A stretch of 64,000 bases of DNA from JAWVFM01 sp963771655 (GTDB taxonomy: Bacteria > Actinomycetota > Thermoleophilia > Solirubrobacterales > 70-9): assembly GCA_963771655.1 (NCBI GenBank), contig CAVYUG010000006.1, forward strand, positions 186,001 through 250,000, in the 5' to 3' direction. Below the pieces are notes generated by a model. That model was not told the DNA's origin, made no database searches, and was given only the letters and a program-made list of their open reading frames with translations. This document shows positions 14,951 to 22,585 of this stretch, piece after piece; position 1 is the first letter of the stretch; each line of letters begins with the position of its first letter. The position numbers and the translations under genes were made by a program.

Positions 14951-15868
14951 GTGCGATCGCGCGAGATCGAGATCCGGCCTCCGTGGCCGTACCGCACGCC
15001 TTCCGGCGGGGGGGGCGACGGGGTGGGCCGCGTGCGCGCGGGAGTCTTCACCCGCCTGCTGCGGCTGGGTGAGGAGCGCATCGTCGTGGCGGCGTGGCAG
15101 CGGCGCGGCGGTGAGGTCCTCCTTCGCGCGACGGCGAGCCCGGATCGACCCAACCCGCCGACCGCGGCGCTCGAGGCCGCGATCGAGCGAATGCGCTTCG
15201 CGATCGGTGTCGACGACGACCTCGCCGAGTTCCACCGCGCGTTCCGAGCTGACCCGTTGGTCGGCCCCGCGATCGCGCGCCGCCCATGGCTGCGGCCCCG
15301 GCGCCGGCCGTTCGCCTGGGAGGCGCTCGCCTGGGCGATCACCAAGCAGCTGATCGAGTCGGGCCGCGCGGCCGAGATCCAGCGGCGCATGGTGCGCCGG
15401 TGGGGCGAGGGCGCGACCTCGCCCTTCCCGCCGGGCTGGACCCTTCGGGACGTGCCCGACCCGGCGACGATCGCCGCGCGCTCGCCGGCCGAGCTTGCGT
15501 CGACGGACCTCTCCGCGGGCCGCTCGCTGGCGATGATCAGGGTCGCGCGCGAGGTCGCCGCCGAGCGCGCCGATCCGGCCGATCCGAAGCACGACCCCAG
15601 GTTCCGCCGCATCCGCGAGATCGGTCCATGGACGCTGCAGTGCCTCGGCCTCTTCGGGCGCGGCGAGCCCGACTCGCTCCCGGCCGGCGACCTTGGCTAC
15701 GTCAAGCTCGTTGGTCGTCTGGCCGGCCTGCGCCGCCGTGCGACCGTCGAGGAGGTCGAGGAGTACTTCGCGCCGTACGCGCCTTTCCGGGGCCTGGCGG
15801 GCGAGTTCGCGCTGCGCCACTACCACGGATCGGTGCGGGCCGCCCCTCCGTCCCGCCTCGCGGCGTAG
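14951..15868 (+). CDS. DNA-3-methyladenine glycosylase II-like protein (AlkA/HhH-GPD superfamily)
   Basis: 305 aa from GTG 14951; the frame is open upstream, but the product then begins with the typical PPWPY motif near the N-terminus. The N-terminal third is AlkA_N-like. From about residue 105 comes the helical domain FHRAFRADPLVGPAI, FAWEALAWAITKQLIE. The helix-hairpin-helix region IREIGPWTLQCLGLFG is followed by PAGDLGYVK, whose Asp is the catalytic residue of the superfamily. It should excise alkylated bases by base excision repair. No alkylation-response regulator is adjacent. A cupin gene follows after 34 bp. Confidence 0.86.
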   Translation: MRSREIEIRPPWPYRTPSGGGGDGVGRVRAGVFTRLLRLGEERIVVAAWQRRGGEVLLRATASPDRPNPPTAALEAAIERMRFAIGVDDDLAEFHRAFRADPLVGPAIARRPWLRPRRRPFAWEALAWAITKQLIESGRAAEIQRRMVRRWGEGATSPFPPGWTLRDVPDPATIAARSPAELASTDLSAGRSLAMIRVAREVAAERADPADPKHDPRFRRIREIGPWTLQCLGLFGRGEPDSLPAGDLGYVKLVGRLAGLRRRATVEEVEEYFAPYAPFRGLAGEFALRHYHGSVRAAPPSRLAA

Positions 15869-15902
15869 GGTCAACCCCGGACCCACGACGAAAGGAAGCG
15901 AG

Positions 15903-16316
15903 ATGGATCCGATCAACGTCGATGCCGTCGAGCTCGCCGAGCTCATCTCCAGCACCAGCGACGACGCGGCTTGGGTGGGGGGCTTCTTCGCGCACGGCGG
16001 CGACGGGGCGGTGGCCTCCACGGTGATCTACTTCGCCGTTCCAGAGGGCAAGCGGCTCGGGCGTCACACCGACACCGCGGAGGAGACGCAGTTCATCCTG
16101 GCGGGAGAAGGGGAGCTCCTGCGCGATGGCGCCGCCGCCCCGATCCGCGCAGGTGACGTCGTGGTCCTCGCCGAGGGGGAGGCCCACGACCTGCGCAACA
16201 CGGGGTCGAGCGACCTGCGGGTCGTCGGGTTCTTCTCGGCACCGGCCGTGCAGCAGCACTGGACCTCGGAGGTGTGGCAGCCGGGCGAGCTCACGGTCAC
16301 GGGCACCCCGGCATAG
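15903..16316 (+). CDS. Cupin domain protein
   Basis: 137 aa, a single small beta-barrel. Cupin motif 1 reads GRHTDTAEETQFILAGEGEL (metal-ligand-like His and Glu positions) and motif 2 GDVVVLAEGEAHDLRN, with the second His. ATG at 15903 is preceded by GAAAGGAAGC. Stand-alone cupins of this size bind metal and can be isomerases, dioxygenases or sensors; nothing nearby points to a particular substrate. The stop is 142 bp from the convergent stop of the ThiY-type gene, and a GCTATAGC-family repeat occupies that gap. Confidence 0.8.
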   Translation: MDPINVDAVELAELISSTSDDAAWVGGFFAHGGDGAVASTVIYFAVPEGKRLGRHTDTAEETQFILAGEGELLRDGAAAPIRAGDVVVLAEGEAHDLRNTGSSDLRVVGFFSAPAVQQHWTSEVWQPGELTVTGTPA

Positions 16317-16386
16317 GCGACCGGCGCTGCGGATTGACGGAGTTCAGCGAGAAGGGGCGGGCCCGGCGTTTTCCTGTGGATCGACG

Positions 16387-16434
16387 TTCGTTGTGGAGTC
16401 GTGGTCGCTATAGCAACCAATAGGCCACAACGAA
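16387..16434. repeat. Nested palindromic repeat, GCTATAGC family, copy B
   Basis: Outer arms TTCGTTGTGG/CCACAACGAA, a perfect 10 bp apart from spacing, enclose TGGTCGCTATAGCAACCA. It matches copy A (5327-5373) at nearly all positions. It lies between convergent genes, where it may also act as a bidirectional terminator. Confidence 0.78.
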
Positions 16435-16458
16435 CCGGAATGACGGGGAGCCGTTCGC

Positions 16459-17505
16459 CTACGGTTCGTTGCTCGGGAGCAGGTCGTTCGTCAGGATCTG
16501 GTCCGTCTGCGGCAGGGCCTTGATGAGCCCGTTGTCGGCCATGAAGTGCGCGAAGCGGGTCCACTCGCGCGGGTTCTGATAGCCGAATGGCTTACCAGTG
16601 TTGTTCTGATCGAGTATCGGCAGCGTCCTGTCGATCTCGGCACGGGTCAGCTTCGGATCGAGGCCCTGGCCGGCGGCGAGGATCGCGTTGGTGGCCGCCT
16701 GCGGGTTGGCCGCGGCGGCTCGCGTGCCGCGCTCGAGCGCGGCGAGGAAGAGCTGGATCGACCGCGGGTCGTTTGCAACGGTGTCGTCGGAGGCGACCAG
16801 CACGAGCTCGTCGTACGTCGGGATGCCAAGGCGGTCGACGGGGACGACGCGCGGATGCAGACCGCGCTCCGCCAGGTCGACGCCCTCGACGTTGAGGAAG
16901 CCGCCGAGCATCGCGTCGGCACGGCCGGAGACGACCGCCGGCAAGAGGCCCTGCTGGACGTTCACGACGTCGACGTCGCTCAGCGACAGCCCGGCACGGC
17001 CGAGGATCGCCTTCAGGAACGCCTGCTGGTAGGGGATGCCCGCGGTGGCGATCGTCCTGCCCTTCAGATCGGGGACGGTCTTGATGCCGGCCTTGCCGAG
17101 CGAGATCAGCGAGGTGAGCGGCTGCGGGACGATCGCCGCCACCGCCTTCACGGGTAGGCGCTGGTCGCGGGCCAGCATCACCTCGGGCTCATAGGAGATG
17201 GCGAGGTCGGCGCGGCCCTCGGCGACCTCCTTGATCGGCGCCGAGGGATCCGATGGGGCCTGGGGGTGCACGTCGAGCCCCGCGTCGCGGAAGTAGCCTC
17301 GGTCGATCGCCTCGTAGATCCCGGCGTGGTCGGGGTTGACGTAGAAATCGAGGGCGAGTGTGATCGAGTCGGTTTGGGTCGACCTGCCGCCCTCGGACTT
17401 CTCGCCGCAGCCCGCGACCACCGTCGCGGCCGCCATGGCGCCCGCCACCAGCAGGACGGCGAGCCGCGATCTCGGGGGTTGGTTTCCAGTCACGTCGGGC
17501 GGCAT
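16459..17505 (-). CDS. thiY: ThiY-type ABC transporter substrate-binding lipoprotein (NMT1/THI5-like)
   Basis: 348 aa. Signal peptide with lipobox VVAGC (residues about 20-33) marks a lipoprotein. The mature domain begins ITLALDFYVNPDHAGIYEAIDRGYF, the NMT1/THI5-like pattern of ThiY proteins that bind the thiamine pyrimidine breakdown product (formylaminopyrimidine). Further family features: EGRADLAISYEPEVM, ATAGIPYQQAFLKAIL and FGYQNPREWTRFAHFM near the C-terminus. It is the last gene of a three-gene operon whose first gene lies directly behind a TPP riboswitch, so thiamine limitation should induce it. The 4 bp to the permease gene support coupling. Confidence 0.88.
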   Translation of the reverse strand: MPPDVTGNQPPRSRLAVLLVAGAMAAATVVAGCGEKSEGGRSTQTDSITLALDFYVNPDHAGIYEAIDRGYFRDAGLDVHPQAPSDPSAPIKEVAEGRADLAISYEPEVMLARDQRLPVKAVAAIVPQPLTSLISLGKAGIKTVPDLKGRTIATAGIPYQQAFLKAILGRAGLSLSDVDVVNVQQGLLPAVVSGRADAMLGGFLNVEGVDLAERGLHPRVVPVDRLGIPTYDELVLVASDDTVANDPRSIQLFLAALERGTRAAAANPQAATNAILAAGQGLDPKLTRAEIDRTLPILDQNNTGKPFGYQNPREWTRFAHFMADNGLIKALPQTDQILTNDLLPSNEP

Positions 17506-17509
17506 CCTT

Positions 17510-18286
17510 TCAGGCGGCCCCCGTCCGCTCGCCGCGGCCCCACCAGGCCAGGCGGTGCTCGGCGACGGCGAGAAGCCCGAAGAGGCAGATCGCCATCGCC
17601 GAGAGGACGGTGATCGCGGCGAAGACCTTCGCGGTCTGGAGCTGGTTCTGGAGGTTGAGGATGAGGTACCCGAGGCCCGAGCTCGACCCGGCCCACTCGC
17701 CGAACACGGCGCCGATGACCGCGACCGCGACGGCGATCCGCGCGCCGCTCAGGAAATAGGGGAGCGCCGCGGGAATCTCGACCCGGGCGAGCGCCTGCAG
17801 CCGGCTCGCGTCGAGGGTGCGCATCAGCTTCGGAAGCTCCGGATCGACCGATCGCAACCCGTCGAGCGTGTTGACCGTCACCGGGAAGAAGCAGACGAGC
17901 GCGATGATCGCCAGCTTCGGACCCGCTCCGTAGCCGAACCAGACGACCAGTATGGGCGCGATCGCGATGATCGGGATCGTCTGGGAGGCGACGAGCAGTG
18001 GATAGACGGCGCGGCGGAGGACGCCCGAGACGTGTAGCACGATCGCGATCGCGAACCCGACGGCGATCGCGATCGCGAGCCCGCCGAGGACCTCCTTCAG
18101 GGTCACCCAAGCGTTCGTCGCGAGCAGTGAGCGGTCGGTCCAGAGCGACGAGACGACGTCGCTCGGCGCCGGGACGAGATAGGGCTTGAGGGACAGGGCG
18201 TCGGCGATCACGTGCCAGCGCGCAGCCAGCTCCCAGGCGCACAGCGCGAGCGCGACGAGGATCGCCGGTGCGATCCAGCGCCTCAT
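17510..18286 (-). CDS. thiX: ThiX-type ABC transporter permease
   Basis: 258 aa, a BPD_transp_1-type inner membrane permease with about six hydrophobic segments. The cytoplasmic EAA-type coupling loop is around ARVEIPAALPYFLSGARIA, followed by VAVIGAVFGEWAGSSSGLGYLI. Such permeases serve taurine/nitrate/thiamine-precursor importers; the riboswitch and ThiY partner point to a thiamine precursor. Its ATG overlaps the ATPase stop by 4 bp (ATGA), and the ThiY-type gene begins 4 bp after its stop. Confidence 0.88.
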   Translation of the reverse strand: MRRWIAPAILVALALCAWELAARWHVIADALSLKPYLVPAPSDVVSSLWTDRSLLATNAWVTLKEVLGGLAIAIAVGFAIAIVLHVSGVLRRAVYPLLVASQTIPIIAIAPILVVWFGYGAGPKLAIIALVCFFPVTVNTLDGLRSVDPELPKLMRTLDASRLQALARVEIPAALPYFLSGARIAVAVAVIGAVFGEWAGSSSGLGYLILNLQNQLQTAKVFAAITVLSAMAICLFGLLAVAEHRLAWWGRGERTGAA

Positions 18287-19134
18287 GCGCGCCCTCCCGC
18301 GAGCGCCGCGAGCGCGCGCTCACGGGCCTCGACGAAGGCGAGCGAGGTGACCGCATCGCGTCGCGGCACCGAGCGGGGCGCGGGCCCAGCGAGCTCGGCG
18401 ACCACGCGGGCGGGCCGCGGCGAGAGGACGATCACCCGGTCGGAGAGGTAGAGGGCCTCCTCCACGTCGTGGGTCACGAGGAGGGCCGTGCGCCCGCGAT
18501 CCACGAGCGCCGAGGAGAGCCATTCCTGCATCTCCGCCCTCGTGATCGCGTCGAGTCCGGCGAAGGGCTCGTCGAGCAGCAGCACCGGCTTGCCCGCCAG
18601 CAGCGTTCGCAGGAACGCAACGCGCTGGCGCATGCCGCCCGACAGCTCGCCGGGACGCGCGTTCTCGAACCCGCCGAGCCCGAACCGCACGAAGAGCGGT
18701 GCGGCCGCGCGGCGCGCGGCGCGCCTCGGCACCCCGCGGTTGCGGAGGGCGAGCGTCGCGTTGTCGATCGCCCGCAGCCAGGGCAGCAGCAGGTCGCGCT
18801 GCGGCATGAACGCGCAGCTCGCCAGGCGACGGTCCGCCTGGCGCTCCCCCTCGACCACGATCTCCCCGGCTGAGGGCTTTCGGAGGCCCGCGATCAGCTC
18901 GAGGAGGGTCGACTTTCCGCATCCGGACGGGCCGACCACCCCCACGACCTCCCCCGCGGCCGCGACGAGGTCGAGTCGCTCGATGGCCAGGAGCTCGGCG
19001 AAGGAGTGGCGCAGATCCCGAACGGTGAGAGCGCTGGACGCATCGCCCGCCGCCGGGCGCGGTGGCGTCGACCCACTGGCCGGGCTTTCGAGTGAAGGAG
19101 GCTCCACCACGGGAGCCTCTGACGTTGACTTCAT
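18283..19134 (-). CDS. thiZ: ThiZ-type ABC transporter ATPase
   Basis: 283 aa. Residues 1-30 are a flexible Pro/Ser/Ala-rich lead-in. The ATPase has Walker A GPSGCGKST, the Q-loop AFMPQRDLLLPW, signature ELSGGMRQRVAFLRTL and Walker B VLLLDEPFAGLDAITR, with the closing H-loop LLVTHDVEEAL. It is the first gene of the operon; its ATG at 19134 is 3 bp downstream of the riboswitch, whose final AGGGA serves as ribosome binding site. Translation should therefore be shut off when thiamine pyrophosphate is bound. Confidence 0.88.
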   Translation of the reverse strand: MKSTSEAPVVEPPSLESPASGSTPPRPAAGDASSALTVRDLRHSFAELLAIERLDLVAAAGEVVGVVGPSGCGKSTLLELIAGLRKPSAGEIVVEGERQADRRLASCAFMPQRDLLLPWLRAIDNATLALRNRGVPRRAARRAAAPLFVRFGLGGFENARPGELSGGMRQRVAFLRTLLAGKPVLLLDEPFAGLDAITRAEMQEWLSSALVDRGRTALLVTHDVEEALYLSDRVIVLSPRPARVVAELAGPAPRSVPRRDAVTSLAFVEARERALAALAGGRA

Positions 19135-19136
19135 GC

Positions 19137-19237
19137 TCCCTCCGCGCGCATTACCGCGACAGGTTCCGAGGGTCAGCGCCAGGCGGTCGTTCCCGGGGGC
19201 GCTATCTCAGCCCGCTTGCCCGCGAGCACCCCTGTGT
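19137..19237 (-). promoter_or_regulatory. TPP riboswitch (THI element)
   Basis: On the minus strand, reading 19237 to 19137, the consensus blocks occur in order: ACACAGGGGTGC, GGGCTGAGA, then ACCCTCGGAACCTG, CGGTAATGCGCGCGGAGGGA. The optional stem between GCTGAGA and ACCC is 30 nt. The pieces CTGAGA, GAACCTG and CGGTAATGC are the invariant pyrimidine- and pyrophosphate-sensing bulges. The last AGGGA is the ribosome binding site of the ThiZ-type gene, so control is probably at translation initiation. Confidence 0.94.
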
Positions 19238-19247
19238 CGTAAGGATT

Positions 19248-19907
19248 CTAGACCGAGTCGATCAGAAGCTCGAGCTCGTCGAGCTTTCCCACGAGCTCCC
19301 GAGGGGACTCGTATGTGGCCGCGGCTCCAGCCTCGAGCAGCTCGGCCGCCCCGAAGCCTCCGGTGAGCACACCGACGGCGCCGAGGCCGGCGCGCCCAGC
19401 CGCCTCGACGTCCCACCGCGTGTCGCCGATCATCAGGCCCTCGTCCGCGCCGGCCAACTCGAGCGCGGCGTGCACGAGGTCGGGCTCCGGCTTCGTCTCT
19501 TCGACGTCGGCCGAGGTCGTCCAGTGATCCGCGAGCTCCCTTGCGTCGAGAAGGTCGAGGTAGCGCTCGACCTCGCGCTCCTTGGCCGAGCTGGCGAGGA
19601 CGACCGCGTCGTAGCGCTCGCCCATGCCGGCGATCAGCTCGCGCGCGCCGTCGAGGGGGAGGACCTCGTCGATCAGGCCCATGTAGACCTCGCCCTCGGC
19701 GCGGCGGATGTCGTCGCCGCAGCGACGCTCGACGTCGTCGCCGGCGACGGCGCCGACCAGCTGGTCGCCGCCCATGCCGATGTGACGATGGATCCTCCAC
19801 GCGGGCACGATCACGCCGCTGCGTCGAAACGCGCGGTACCACGCGATCGTGTGGTGGTAGTTCGAGTCGACGAGAGTGCCGTCGATGTCGAGGATGGCCG
19901 CGGGCAT
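19248..19907 (-). CDS. HAD-superfamily phosphatase (phosphoglycolate phosphatase-like)
   Basis: 219 aa. HAD motif I is ILDIDGTLVDSNY (nucleophile Asp7, Asp9), motif II VLASSAK, motif III Lys in EETKPEPDLV and motif IV MIGDTRWDVEAA. A helical cap sits between motifs I and II (residues about 20-85), as in phosphoglycolate phosphatase and beta-phosphoglucomutase relatives. Physiological substrate not determined. ATG at 19907; its stop at 19248 is just upstream of the riboswitch, so both may share a strand without sharing control. Confidence 0.87.
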   Translation of the reverse strand: MPAAILDIDGTLVDSNYHHTIAWYRAFRRSGVIVPAWRIHRHIGMGGDQLVGAVAGDDVERRCGDDIRRAEGEVYMGLIDEVLPLDGARELIAGMGERYDAVVLASSAKEREVERYLDLLDARELADHWTTSADVEETKPEPDLVHAALELAGADEGLMIGDTRWDVEAAGRAGLGAVGVLTGGFGAAELLEAGAAATYESPRELVGKLDELELLIDSV

Positions 19908-19946
19908 CGGCGAGCCCCTACCCGTTTGCCGTCGCGCGAACCGCTG

Positions 19947-21317
19947 CTAGCTCGAGGACTCGGGGAGCTGCGTGCCTCCCGCCACCACGTTCACGAATCC
20001 CTCCAGGTGGCGCGTTGTCCAGCACTCGAACGCCGCCGTCGTGTGCGGCTCGTACGCGGCCATGACCGAGTCACCGTAGTTCCAGTAGAGGCGTGGCTCG
20101 GGGTTGAGCCAGAACGTCCGCCCGGCGCGGTCGGCGATCCGGCCGAACGCGTCGGCGTGGGGCTCGCGGCCATTTGTCCGGGCGTCGCCGAGGACGATGA
20201 GCGTCGAGCGGGGGTCGAGGTCGTCGCCGATCAGCTCGGCGAGCTCGAGCCACACTCGCCCGTAGTCCGTATATCCGGAGACGTCGGCGACCCCGCCCTC
20301 GCGGCTGATCTTCTCCGCGATCGCGCGGAAGTCGCGCTCGCGCTCGAAGACGTCCGTGACCTCCGAGATCCGCTCGATGAAGACGAAGCTCCGGAGCTTG
20401 CGGAACGAGTCGTGGAGGGCATGGAGGACCGAGAGGAAGAAGACGCTCGCCGAGGTGACCGAGGTCGAAACGTCGCAGAGGACGTAGATCTCCGGCCGGC
20501 GGGGCCGGCGGGGCCGGTAGCGGAGCCGCAGCGGAACCCCGCCGGTCTCCAGCGAGCTCCGCATCGTGCGCCTGAAGTCGACGGTCGCGCCGCGCCTCCT
20601 CCCGCGCTGGTTGTGGCCGAGGGTCGCGAGGCGCTTCTTGAGCTGGGCGACGGCGCGGTGGACCGCGGCGAGGTCCTGCGCGGGGCTCGTGGGCAGCGCG
20701 CGGTCGAGCTCGGCAAGGGGACGAGACGGGGGGAGGCGCTCGGCTCGCTCGATCGAGCCGCGCTCGAGCTCGCGGCGCAGGTGGCGCTCGAAGCGGCCGA
20801 TCTGGTCACGGTCGAGCGGCGGCTCCTCGCTTCCCTCCGGGGGCCGCGTCTGGAGCCCGAGGGCGCGGCGGATCCGCTGGACGTCGACCCCGATCACGCC
20901 CGAGCCCTCGCCTCGGCGCCCGAACGCTGCAACGGCGAGGCGCGCGAGGTCGCGCATCTCCCCGTCGCGCCCCTCCGCGATCGCCTGACGGATCGCCTCG
21001 CGCAGGTCCGCGAGGTCAAGGCGCTCCGAGCCCTCGTAGCGGCGGTCCTCCGAGATCCCCTGCCCCAGCGCCTCGGCCTCGGCCGCGCGGAAGAAGTAGC
21101 GGTCGAAGACGAGGTCGAAGACGCGCCGGTCCTCCTGGGACTTCGCCACGGTCGCTGCCAGCGCCTCGCGGAAGTCGGCTTCGTCGGTCCACGGGACCTC
21201 GTCGAGAGCCGCGAACGCGTCGAGGATCTCCGCGGTACCGACCCCAACCCCCTCGCTTCGCAGCTCCTCGCAGAACGCGACGACGCGCGGCGCGAGCCCG
21301 GGGGGGAGGTCGCTCAC
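19947..21317 (-). CDS. VWA-domain protein, CoxE type
   Basis: 456 aa from GTG 21317, which overlaps the upstream ATPase stop (GTGA). The N-terminal part is helical with acidic and basic stretches (FCEELRSEGVGVGTAEILDAF). The C-terminal half has a von Willebrand A-like domain with the MIDAS start LCDVSTSVTSAS (DxSxS) and a later IVLGDARTN segment. Together with the MoxR-type ATPase gene, this forms the CoxD/CoxE-like pair that helps metal centre insertion or complex assembly in, for example, CO dehydrogenases. No CO dehydrogenase structural genes are in the window, so the client is unknown. Confidence 0.87.
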   Translation of the reverse strand: MSDLPPGLAPRVVAFCEELRSEGVGVGTAEILDAFAALDEVPWTDEADFREALAATVAKSQEDRRVFDLVFDRYFFRAAEAEALGQGISEDRRYEGSERLDLADLREAIRQAIAEGRDGEMRDLARLAVAAFGRRGEGSGVIGVDVQRIRRALGLQTRPPEGSEEPPLDRDQIGRFERHLRRELERGSIERAERLPPSRPLAELDRALPTSPAQDLAAVHRAVAQLKKRLATLGHNQRGRRRGATVDFRRTMRSSLETGGVPLRLRYRPRRPRRPEIYVLCDVSTSVTSASVFFLSVLHALHDSFRKLRSFVFIERISEVTDVFERERDFRAIAEKISREGGVADVSGYTDYGRVWLELAELIGDDLDPRSTLIVLGDARTNGREPHADAFGRIADRAGRTFWLNPEPRLYWNYGDSVMAAYEPHTTAAFECWTTRHLEGFVNVVAGGTQLPESSS

Positions 21318-22231
21318 CCGGCGGCTTCCTCGAGCCCGGCCGGGTCGGAGAGCTTCACGCCGACCCGCTCGGCGACGAGGTCGATGTCCGTGCGGTGCTT
21401 GACGATGATGCTCATCGTGCGCTCGAAGATCGAGCGGTCGATGTCGTCTGCCCCGAGCAGGAGCAGGGCGCGCGCCCAGTCGATCGACTCCGCGATCGAC
21501 GGGGGCTTCTTGAGGTCGAGGGCGCGGATCATGTGGATCACCTCGACGAGGCGTCGGGCCAGCCGCTCGTCGAGCTCCGGCGCGTGGAGCCGAACGATCT
21601 CGATCTCGCGCTCGATCGCCGGGTAGTCGAGCCATAGGTAAAGGCATCGGCGCTTGAGCGCCTCCGTCAGCTCGCGGGTGTTGTTCGACGTGAGGACCAC
21701 GATCGGTCGCGCGACGGCCTCGATTACACCGAGCTCGGGGATCGAGATCTGGAAGTCGGACAGGACCTCGAGCAGCATTGCCTCGAACTCCTGGTCGGTC
21801 TTGTCGATCTCGTCGATCAACAGGACGACGGGCTCCTCTTCGGAAATGGCCTCCAGCAGGGGGCGCGTGAGCAGGAAGTCCTCGGAGAAGATCCCGCCGC
21901 GCGTCTCCTCCCACCCGGCGGCCTCGTGCGCGGCAGACTCCGCCTGAATGCGCAGGAGCTGCTTGCGGTAGTTCCACTCGTAGAGCGCCTTCGCCTCGTC
22001 GAGGCCCTCGTAGCACTGCAGGCGAATGAGTCGGCGACCGGTCGACCTGGAGATCGCCTTGGCGAGCTCGGTCTTGCCCACGCCGGCCGGTCCCTCGACG
22101 AGCACGGGCTTCCCGAGTCGCTCGGCGAGGAACGAGACAAGGGCGGCCGGCTCGTCGGCCAGGTATCCGGCCTCGGCAAGCGAGTCCTTGACGTCGGCGA
22201 CTGAGCTCGGCGGTTCCGGCACCCAACCCAT
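21314..22231 (-). CDS. MoxR-family AAA+ ATPase, CoxD-like
   Basis: 305 aa from ATG 22231; a longer frame to 22279 has no supporting site. Walker A GPAGVGKTELAKAIS, Walker B VVLLIDEIDKTDQEFEAM, sensor 1 VLTSNNTRELTEALKRRC with an arginine finger and the C-terminal lid. The EWNYRKQLLRIQ segment between Walker A and B is typical of CoxD-like MoxR ATPases. The next gene is its VWA partner and starts inside its stop codon. The divergent small membrane protein starts only 13 bp away. Confidence 0.9.
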   Translation of the reverse strand: MGWVPEPPSSVADVKDSLAEAGYLADEPAALVSFLAERLGKPVLVEGPAGVGKTELAKAISRSTGRRLIRLQCYEGLDEAKALYEWNYRKQLLRIQAESAAHEAAGWEETRGGIFSEDFLLTRPLLEAISEEEPVVLLIDEIDKTDQEFEAMLLEVLSDFQISIPELGVIEAVARPIVVLTSNNTRELTEALKRRCLYLWLDYPAIEREIEIVRLHAPELDERLARRLVEVIHMIRALDLKKPPSIAESIDWARALLLLGADDIDRSIFERTMSIIVKHRTDIDLVAERVGVKLSDPAGLEEAAG

Positions 22232-22244
22232 GATAATTCCAGCA

Positions 22245-22439
22245 ATGGTGGTGGCCGCCTTCCTCCCTGACACCACCACGCCCTATTTGATCCTGCTGGG
22301 CATCGGCTTCCTCGTCGGCGCCTATGGCCACCTAGCGAAGTTGCGCTGGCTCGTGATCTTCGGGATCCTGATCATCCTCGCGGCAGTGGTGTCGTTCCAG
22401 GTCGCGGTGCGAACGCTGCCGACGCCGCCCGGGTTCTAG
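22245..22439 (+). CDS. Small two-helix membrane protein
   Basis: 64 aa from ATG 22245; ATG 22230 in the same frame is an alternative. Two hydrophobic segments (residues about 11-28 and 34-52) are joined by a short loop with basic residues (HLAKLRWLV). No family recognised. Divergent from the MoxR-type gene with almost no intergenic space, so either the messages are leaderless or the promoters lie inside coding DNA. Confidence 0.6.
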   Translation: MVVAAFLPDTTTPYLILLGIGFLVGAYGHLAKLRWLVIFGILIILAAVVSFQVAVRTLPTPPGF

Positions 22440-22448
22440 CCGCGAGCC

Positions 22449-22502
22449 GCGCCGAACGTCCGTAGCTACCGCCTCAAGCCCCCAGCGAGGGACGTTCGGC
22501 GC
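22449..22502. terminator. 13-bp inverted repeat after the small membrane protein gene
   Basis: GCGCCGAACGTCC (22449-22461) pairs perfectly with GGACGTTCGGCGC (22490-22502) around a 28-nt loop that itself contains GTAGCTAC. It begins 10 bp after the stop at 22439. Likely a terminator, again with the nested layout seen at other intergenic sites. Confidence 0.45.
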
Positions 22503-22585
22503 ACTTTGCGCTCGCTGCCATCGGAACCTTGTTGTAGGCTCGCCGGAATCGGGCCATCGGGGCGCGCAAGGGACGGTGCGCATCG

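Noticed and set aside
19062..21626. A plus-strand open frame of about 850 codons opposite the HAD, VWA and MoxR genes
   Set aside because: It runs antisense to three genes with clear motifs; its composition (Arg, Gly, Val repeats) is the usual shadow of GC-rich coding DNA.
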